From NCBI RefSeq assembly GCF_018861705.1, contig NZ_JAHLEC010000022.1:1-49771 (forward strand): a stretch of DNA of 49,771 nt, in the 5' to 3' direction. Of the stretch, positions 44,442-49,771 are shown in pieces; within the stretch, counting starts at the first letter, position 1; every line of letters begins with the position of its first letter. The position numbers were made by a program, and so were the translations under genes. Source of the DNA: Clostridium psychrophilum. GTDB taxonomy: Bacteria > Bacillota > Clostridia > Clostridiales > Clostridiaceae. The notes beneath the pieces are model-generated. The model was not told the origin of the DNA. It worked only from the letters and a program-made list of their open reading frames with translations, and ran no database searches.

Positions 44442-44464
44442 ATTTATTGTTCTCCCATCACAAA

Positions 44465-45967
44465 CTATTTTTTGTGTTTTATAATTCCTACAGCAGTGCC
44501 AATAATAAATGTATCTTCACTATCAACAACAATAGGCTGATAGTTTTCATTTGCTGGCATAAGCAATATCTTGTCCTTGCTTATGGAAAGCCTTTTTAAT
44601 GTAGCATTTCCACCTATGTCTACTGCTACAATATCATTATTGTTTGCAGTTTGTTCTTGACGTATTATCACATAATCTCCATGATTAATATTAGCACCAA
44701 TCATACTATCTCCTTTAACCTTTAAAATAAATGGGTTTTTTACTCCTCTTAACCAAAACTTTGGGATATAAAAATTACCTTCTATTTCTGAGTTGATAAG
44801 TATAGGTTCACCAGCTGCTATGTCACTGAAAACGGGAATTTCTAATAATTCTTCATTTAAATACTCATAATCACCTTTTTCATCATTAACTATAATATCT
44901 GATACTCTACTATAATCTCTCATAAAATCATATGCTCTATTATGTCTTATATCACAGTACTTAAAATTCTCCAATCCATTAACATCTAATTTTTCATTTA
45001 CTATATTCTTATTTTTTGTCACAATCTTTTCTTGTGTTTTATAATTGCTTTTAAATATATAAGATTTTACCTTTTCTCCTAAGGGTCTAGCATTAACTCT
45101 TTTTCCTTTTACCATCCAAGAATTAGTATTGTGAGCTCTATCAACGTCAACAATAAACATCATGCTAGAATAAGCCTTTTGTTTAAATATTGCATTAACA
45201 AAATCCAACTGTATCTTAGTTAGATTATTAGTTTTGTCAATTATTATATGAGAATATTTATCGTCTACAATTATTTTTGCCATTTTCAGAGCATAAACAT
45301 TCATATCCTCAGTATCAATTAAATTCTTTAATCTAAGCTTTTTATTATAGGTAAGCATGAGTTCAAATATTGCCTTTCTAGCACTAGAATTTTTAAGAAT
45401 TTTTTGTGGTCCTTTACCTTTTCCGCATCTTCTTCCTGTTCTATTTACTTGTAAATAGAACTCAAGATTTAAATAGTCACAACTTTTCATCCACTTTACT
45501 TCTTCTACAAAAAAGCCAGCATAATCAGTATGTAATATTCTTAATTTTGGATAAATACTTTTAATCTCCAGTATACATTCTTTCATAATACTTTCTTTTT
45601 TTATTTTGTCTAAAATTATCTCATCATTAAGTTTATATTTACTTTTATACTTCATAAAATATGTATGTAAAATGGTTTTCAATGTAACCACATGTAATTT
45701 TCTTTCTTTATTAGAAAATAAAGTTAAATAATCTAATCTAGTTTCTTCTTTCGCTCTATTATATGTTGTTTTAATATGATTTATATCTTCATCTTTAGAT
45801 GCTAACATTAATATTTTATCCTCTTGATATAAGCAATAATTATTTTCCAAATAAAGGCTTCTATAAATAGCTACTGTTGTTTTACCTGTTCCTTCATTTC
45901 CTTTAATTAAGCTGTATCTTAAGGGTTTGTCATGAATTATTTTTTCTTGTTGCATACTTAATTCCAT
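44465..45967 (-). CDS. Fusion of a degenerate SF1 helicase-like ATPase and a LexA/S24 self-cleaving protease
   Basis: A 500-residue protein. The N-terminal 330 residues resemble UvrD-type domain 1: Q motif near 6-7 and Walker A KGNEGTGKTT (22-31). The Walker B site reads IIIDKTNNLT (241-250) instead of DEAQD, so the catalytic acid is lost, and motifs IV-VI are absent. From residue 376 comes a LexA-like peptidase: cleavage-site IAAGEP (A385-G386), catalytic Ser421 in KGDSM, Lys458 in ATLKRL. All three protease features are present, but no LexA HTH is visible. It may be a damage-responsive switch. Start has a GGAGG ribosome binding site. Confidence 0.8.
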   Translation of the reverse strand: MELSMQQEKIIHDKPLRYSLIKGNEGTGKTTVAIYRSLYLENNYCLYQEDKILMLASKDEDINHIKTTYNRAKEETRLDYLTLFSNKERKLHVVTLKTILHTYFMKYKSKYKLNDEIILDKIKKESIMKECILEIKSIYPKLRILHTDYAGFFVEEVKWMKSCDYLNLEFYLQVNRTGRRCGKGKGPQKILKNSSARKAIFELMLTYNKKLRLKNLIDTEDMNVYALKMAKIIVDDKYSHIIIDKTNNLTKIQLDFVNAIFKQKAYSSMMFIVDVDRAHNTNSWMVKGKRVNARPLGEKVKSYIFKSNYKTQEKIVTKNKNIVNEKLDVNGLENFKYCDIRHNRAYDFMRDYSRVSDIIVNDEKGDYEYLNEELLEIPVFSDIAAGEPILINSEIEGNFYIPKFWLRGVKNPFILKVKGDSMIGANINHGDYVIIRQEQTANNNDIVAVDIGGNATLKRLSISKDKILLMPANENYQPIVVDSEDTFIIGTAVGIIKHKK

Positions 45968-45988
45968 TTAATTACCTCCAAAGTGGAC

Positions 45989-46001
45989 ATACTAATAGTA
46001 T
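45989..46001. promoter_or_regulatory. 13-bp palindrome at the helicase-LexA promoter
   Basis: ATACTA-A-TAGTAT, exact. It lies 22 bases before the start codon and overlaps a possible -10 (TATACT) on the minus strand. It does not match the Firmicute LexA box (GAAC-N4-GTTC). Possible operator. Confidence 0.4.
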
Positions 46002-46238
46002 ACAATAATAATAACCTTAAAGTAAAACTTTTATCAAATTAGTTATGCGCTAGAATTGAATATATTGTTTTTGTAATACCATAAATTTTGAACTATAGTA
46101 AAAATTAAATAGACAAATATAAATAAAAGTTACCAATATTACAAAGTCTGAATTATGAATATCTACACATATTTTCTGAGCATACTAAGTTATAGATTAA
46201 TTAATTTAACAAAATACAATCAACTAGAGGTGATTTAC

Positions 46239-47150
46239 ATGGAACGAAAAATGTTAAGTATTATTATTTCATCAATGCTCTTTGTTAACTATTTTTCAAG
46301 TATTGCTTATGGCAACGAATTAAAAAGTGATTTAAATAAAGTTTCTAAAAATCAATCTATCAAATGCCTTAACAAATGTAATACTAACATACCTACAATA
46401 TATGATTTTTTTAATGATGTGTTTATTAATAAAAATAATGATGGATTAAGTACTAAAGAATATAGTTGGTATTTTCAACCCCGTAATGACAATACTCCTC
46501 CTCAAGGTCCCAAGGAAAACAGTGAAATCATGTCAAAATACGGGTGCTATTATTTAGGTGATACATCAAAAAAAATATTATACCTAACTTTTGATGAAGG
46601 TTACGAAGCTGGATATACCCTCCCAATTTTAGATATTCTAAAAAAACATAATGTAAAAGCCGCATTTTTTGTTGTAAAACCATATATTACATCTAATCCT
46701 GAAATAATTAAAAAGATGGTAGCTGATGGACACTTAGTATGTAATCATAGCAATCACCATCCTTCAATGGCTTCTATAAAAGATGAAGGTAAATTCAATA
46801 AAGAACTGTCTGATGTGGAAGATGCATACGAAAATATTATTCACAAAAAAATGTCTAAATATTTCAGACCACCAATGGGAAGGTATAGTGAATTGTCTTT
46901 AAAATACACTAAAGACTATGGATATAAAACTGTATTTTGGAGTTTTGCTTATATGGATTGGATTAAGGATAAACAACCCTCACATGAGGATGCCGAAAAA
47001 CGCATCATGGAAAGAACCCACAACGGTGGTATTATGCTATTACATACGGTGTCAAAAACTAACGCTGAAATACTAGATAATATAATTACTAATTGGGAAA
47101 ATCAAGGATATCAGTTAAAAACTCTAGATGAATTACCTGTTAAACATTAG
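46239..47150 (+). CDS. pdaA: Polysaccharide deacetylase, PdaA-type (delta-lactam synthesis)
   Basis: A 303-residue secreted or membrane-anchored NodB-homology enzyme that deacetylates N-acetylmuramic acid for muramic-delta-lactam in spore cortex. A signal peptide covers residues 1-25 or so. Catalytic motifs: LTFDEGYEAGYT (Asp pair), HSNHHPS (metal histidines), FRPPMGRYS, VFWSFAYMDW and LLHTVS. The chosen ATG follows AGAGGTGA; an ATG 28 codons upstream lacks a ribosome binding site. The YSWYFQPRNDNTPPQGP lead-in is typical of PdaA. It implies sporulation. Confidence 0.87.
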   Translation: MERKMLSIIISSMLFVNYFSSIAYGNELKSDLNKVSKNQSIKCLNKCNTNIPTIYDFFNDVFINKNNDGLSTKEYSWYFQPRNDNTPPQGPKENSEIMSKYGCYYLGDTSKKILYLTFDEGYEAGYTLPILDILKKHNVKAAFFVVKPYITSNPEIIKKMVADGHLVCNHSNHHPSMASIKDEGKFNKELSDVEDAYENIIHKKMSKYFRPPMGRYSELSLKYTKDYGYKTVFWSFAYMDWIKDKQPSHEDAEKRIMERTHNGGIMLLHTVSKTNAEILDNIITNWENQGYQLKTLDELPVKH

Positions 47151-47210
47151 AATAATTTCCTACTTTTAATCTCCTGCAATATTGAAAACAATTTATAAAT
47201 CAAAAAAATA

Positions 47211-47274
47211 ACATAAAAGAATCTACTCTATATTAAGCTGATAACAGTTTATATAAAGTAGGTTTCTTTTATGT
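47211..47274. terminator. Terminator between pdaA and the DUF4003 gene
   Basis: ACATAAAAGAATCTACT and AGTAGGTTTCTTTTATGT form a long imperfect stem around a 27-base interior. T and A runs lie in the arms, so it can serve both convergent genes. Confidence 0.7.
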
Positions 47275-47317
47275 TATTTAAAGCTTATTTTCTATTTTAA
47301 TAAAATCAAGCAAAATG

Positions 47318-48316
47318 TCAATATGAAGATGCTGATCTAGCTGATGATGTTGCTACATTTGCTGCCGCCAAAGTAGTTATAATTTGTACTTCAATTAATG
47401 CTTCAATAGAAATTTGCTTCTTTAATTTAATAAATTTTTTATTGTTTTTTATGTTTTGTATATAAACATCACTGACTAAAGCTACTGCAGTATATAAATA
47501 AGTCTCCTTTGTTAACCATCTATATTTTTTATTAGATTTAATTGTTTTTACAACTTCGATAACTTGCTTTAATGCGTTATATCCTTCATCACCAAAAACT
47601 GTTAGTAATCCTATTGCTGCATATCCACCGTGATACACCTTTATCTTATTTTCTTTAAGCGAGTTAAGCATTGTTTTACATCTTGATACCTTAATTTCAT
47701 TATCTTCCTTACAAAATCCTAATATATGAGATAATATTTTTAATTCATTATTCTTTTTAAACCCATTTGTGTTTAATAATTTATAACATTCTTCCATATT
47801 ATCTATAATATTATTAACTGAGTTATCCGAATTAGCTAAAAATATAGAAAGTGGATAATCCTCTCTTCTGGTTAACCATTTACGATTCTTTTTCAATTTC
47901 TTGTATATATCGATAGCTTTATTTATTCTCGTTTCAGATTGTTCTTCTTCACATGTAACTAATAAAACATAGCTCGATAATGGCAAAAATATACTGTTTT
48001 TGAATCCTGCATTTTTCATTCTTTTACCATACTTAAATATTTTATTAAATTTCTGTTTGGGATCACCATATTTAGATGCAAGCAATCCTGACAAAATCGT
48101 CATAGTAGCGCCTCTATACGAAGAGATTATATTTGTAGTTTTCTTGATATGTTTTCTTACATCTTGGATTTTTTCTTTATTAAATTCTTTTTTATTTAAT
48201 GTATAAGTTAATGCTACAAAATGATTAGTTGATCGCTGTTGCCCTTTATATTGCATAGACACTTGGCTAAGCAAACCACTTAACCTATCTAGCCTTTCTT
48301 TAACTAGCTTCTCCAT
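47318..48316 (-). CDS. DUF4003 family protein
   Basis: A 332-residue helical protein with no signal peptide. It has the DUF4003 layout: NHFVALTYTLNKKEF, the IKKTTNIISSYRGATMTILSGLLA segment, and LPLSSYVLL, then repeated helical pairs and a Ser/Ala-rich C-terminus (ATSSARSASSY). The family is found in Bacilli and Clostridia; its function is unknown. GGAGG ribosome binding site; single gene. Confidence 0.8.
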   Translation of the reverse strand: MEKLVKERLDRLSGLLSQVSMQYKGQQRSTNHFVALTYTLNKKEFNKEKIQDVRKHIKKTTNIISSYRGATMTILSGLLASKYGDPKQKFNKIFKYGKRMKNAGFKNSIFLPLSSYVLLVTCEEEQSETRINKAIDIYKKLKKNRKWLTRREDYPLSIFLANSDNSVNNIIDNMEECYKLLNTNGFKKNNELKILSHILGFCKEDNEIKVSRCKTMLNSLKENKIKVYHGGYAAIGLLTVFGDEGYNALKQVIEVVKTIKSNKKYRWLTKETYLYTAVALVSDVYIQNIKNNKKFIKLKKQISIEALIEVQIITTLAAANVATSSARSASSY

Positions 48317-48399
48317 GATATATAATCCTCCATAAACCTTTTTTTATATAATCTTATTTATTTGATGTTAATATAACAATTTATGTACTTTAAAATCAA

Positions 48400-48750
48400 T
48401 TATGCAGGCACCACTTTCTTGTCAACAAATGAATTATATATTAAACCTAGTATAATTAATAATCCTCCTATAATCTTTCCTTTTGAAACAAACCCATCTT
48501 TAAAAAAATCAATAAGTACACCTGTAAAAAGTTGACCCATAAATATAAGTAAAGTAGTATAAATAGTAGGTATTTTAGGAATTATAATTTTTTCTTTCCT
48601 AAATATTAAAACTGTAACTACAACAAAAAGCCCTACTATATGAATTATTAATATTGAAATATACTGATTTGTATAATTTGATAAAATTCCATTAAACGTA
48701 ACCATTATAGCAATTAATATACCTATAAGTACCGCAGATGCTTTATACAT
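48400..48750 (-). CDS. Shortened DMT/DUF606 (YdcZ) family membrane protein
   Basis: A 116-residue membrane protein with about three to four transmembrane segments. It starts like DUF606 proteins (AVLIGILIAIMVTFNGILSN) and ends with the family's LIFMGQLFTGVLIDFF and IIGGLLIILGLIYN. Family members are about 140-150 residues; the central GGxxGxxxV helix is missing, joined at IPKIPTIYTT. The ATG at 48750 has a GGGAAG site upstream. The in-frame loss of one helix would reverse topology, so function is doubtful. Confidence 0.7.
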   Translation of the reverse strand: MYKASAVLIGILIAIMVTFNGILSNYTNQYISILIIHIVGLFVVVTVLIFRKEKIIIPKIPTIYTTLLIFMGQLFTGVLIDFFKDGFVSKGKIIGGLLIILGLIYNSFVDKKVVPA

Positions 48751-49103
48751 CAGTCTTCCCACATTTTGAAATTATTCCTTATATTTCTCTATAAGGCTAA
48801 CATATAAGTGTTTATAAATATATATACTGCAATTAGATACTATTCTATACCTTTTATACTATACAAACCCTTAAATATAACTGGACATTTAGAACTGATA
48901 CACCGAGCTACTACTAACTATAAATTAACTACACCTTTGCTCGAAATGTTTAGAATATAATTTTATTAAAGGGTATATTCCCAACAAGTTTGTTCAATTG
49001 TATGGTTATATACCCTTAACTCTCATTTGAATCACAATCCTAATAATTAATATAATTTTTAATGGATTTCAAATTAATCATTCATATATGAACAGCAACT
49101 CAA
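48751..49103. other. Intergenic region with a long hairpin
   Basis: About 350 AT-rich bases. At 48969-49017 AAGGGTATAT and ATATACCCTT pair perfectly around a 29-base loop; it may end the downstream small gene's transcript on the minus strand, though its T run is weak. Nothing else was recognised. Confidence 0.5.
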
Positions 49104-49430
49104 CTATCTAATTCCATTCATTTTACCTTTCAGTGCTTTTACTCGTCCATTCACATAATTAGTAAGTTCACGTATATTATCTTTTATTTCAGTTGGAGCA
49201 CTAGTAACCATTGTAATTATATCTAGTTTATTACCTTTTATTTCTTTAGCTACTTCATAAGCCAAACATTTATTTTTCATTTTCCAATAAGTAACGTTAA
49301 ATTGATCTGCTTGACGTTTATTATAATATCCTTTCTCAATACCAAATTGAAATAAATCCGCTGCTGACTCTAATTCTTCTAAATCCTCAACATCCATTGT
49401 TTCATTAACTAAATCTTGAAATGTTTTCAT
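49104..49430 (-). CDS. Unrecognised small helical protein
   Basis: A 108-residue protein that I do not recognise. It has a strong AGGAG ribosome binding site. The first 30 residues are acidic (MDVEDLEELESAADLF), the rest mixed basic, ending in KALKGKMNGIR; it is predicted helical with no signal or membrane segment. Probably soluble. No functional neighbour. Confidence 0.65.
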   Translation of the reverse strand: MKTFQDLVNETMDVEDLEELESAADLFQFGIEKGYYNKRQADQFNVTYWKMKNKCLAYEVAKEIKGNKLDIITMVTSAPTEIKDNIRELTNYVNGRVKALKGKMNGIR

Positions 49431-49771
49431 TATAGCTCTCCTTTTTAACAGGTAATATTATATACAGTTTATAATTATTATTAGTCTAAATATCGCCTAG
49501 TTGTTTATTTTTAGAAAGTCACTCTTAACCAAATCTTTCCCACAACTTTTATATTTTAACACATATCAAAGAGTATTTAAATTATATCTATAATAATTTT
49601 ATTCCACTATGGTTATTCTGTCAAATTAGTAAATATTCTAAAACTATAAAAGAATCAATTATATGATTAAGCCACAAAAAGCTATATTTTCTCCGGTAGG
49701 AGTTAAGCTATTTCAAATTTTAGGCTATGCCTCTTGAAAATATTGTAAATTAATATGAAAATTTCAATAAA
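49431..49771. other. Right end of the window, no gene seen
   Basis: About 340 bases. Only a small hairpin (CTCC-GGTA-GGAG near 49691-49702) flanked by AAAGCTA/TAAGCTA stands out. A short open frame enters from the right edge on the minus strand, but there is no evidence that it is coding. Confidence 0.35.

Noticed and set aside
46155-46238. N-terminal extension of pdaA by 28 codons
   Set aside because: No ribosome binding site at that ATG, while the ATG at 46239 has AGAGGTGA and directly starts a signal peptide.
49700-49771. Short minus-strand frame entering from the right edge
   Set aside because: Only about 23 codons visible, with composition typical of random AT-rich DNA.
1-49771. CRISPR arrays, rRNA genes, prophage or replication origin
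   Set aside because: No direct-repeat arrays, rRNA sequence, phage structural genes or DnaA-box clusters were seen on reading both strands.

Overview
The window reads as the chromosome of a low-GC, endospore-forming Firmicute, most likely Clostridium sensu stricto. The evidence is very AT-rich intergenic DNA, strong AGGAGG-type ribosome binding sites, T-tailed hairpin terminators, a PdaA-type cortex deacetylase, a two-subunit (class I) fumarase, MutS2, U32, DegV and DUF523 proteins, and clostridial-style TPP and PyrR RNA elements. Species cannot be fixed from the sequence alone. Most genes lie on the minus strand.

Layout. 1-420: end of an IS30-type insertion sequence cut by the window edge. 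480-6535: a bacterial tyrosine-kinase module for exopolysaccharide (TPR protein, Wzz-like polymerisation protein, CpsD kinase, CpsB phosphatase) with the two enzymes that make UDP-glucose (phosphoglucomutase, GalU); no glycosyltransferases lie beside it in the window. 6877-13797: basic amino-acid decarboxylase, DUF523, MutS2, U32 peptidase/hydroxylase-like protein. 14079-19972: decayed TetM/EF-G-like gene, lone glycosyltransferase, fumarase fumAB preceded by the decapitated tail of a fumarate reductase-like flavoprotein, a WG-repeat protein, exonuclease III. 20209-27424: small acidic protein, metallo-beta-lactamase-fold hydrolase, SWIM-SNF2 helicase, tRNA-Gln(CUG), tRNA-Glu(CUC), SUV3-like helicase. 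27545-30674: TPP-riboswitch-controlled thiamine/precursor ABC transporter whose ATPase carries an in-frame stop, with a perfect 38-bp palindrome over its promoter. 30766-41864: patatin-like lipase; polar amino-acid ABC transporter with argG-argH behind it and an ArgR-like box in front; carAB behind a PyrR-type hairpin and a Cys-rich 47-codon leader gene. 42170-49430: DegV, a membrane-anchored protein with a hairpin-bridged ribosome binding site, a helicase-like/LexA-protease fusion, PdaA, DUF4003, a shortened DUF606 transporter and an unrecognised small protein.

Functional links. Arginine and pyrimidine supply dominate 31.9-41.9 kb: carbamoyl phosphate synthase is placed under a uridine-nucleotide-sensing element, while argG/argH sit downstream of an amino-acid importer, consistent with import of a citrulline-like precursor and its conversion to arginine. 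The window also shows reductive decay: at least four broken genes (TetM-like, flavoprotein tail, ABC ATPase, phosphoesterase fragment).

The observations most worth following up are the fusion of a degenerate SF1 helicase domain to an apparently intact LexA/S24 self-cleaving protease (44465-45967), the PyrR hairpin that pairs with the ribosome binding site of an unknown Cys-rich leader ORF ahead of carA, the hairpin-bridged ribosome binding site at 43393-43456, and the 38-bp palindrome superimposed on the promoter of a TPP riboswitch operon. All functional names rest on motif recognition by eye; no database search was run.
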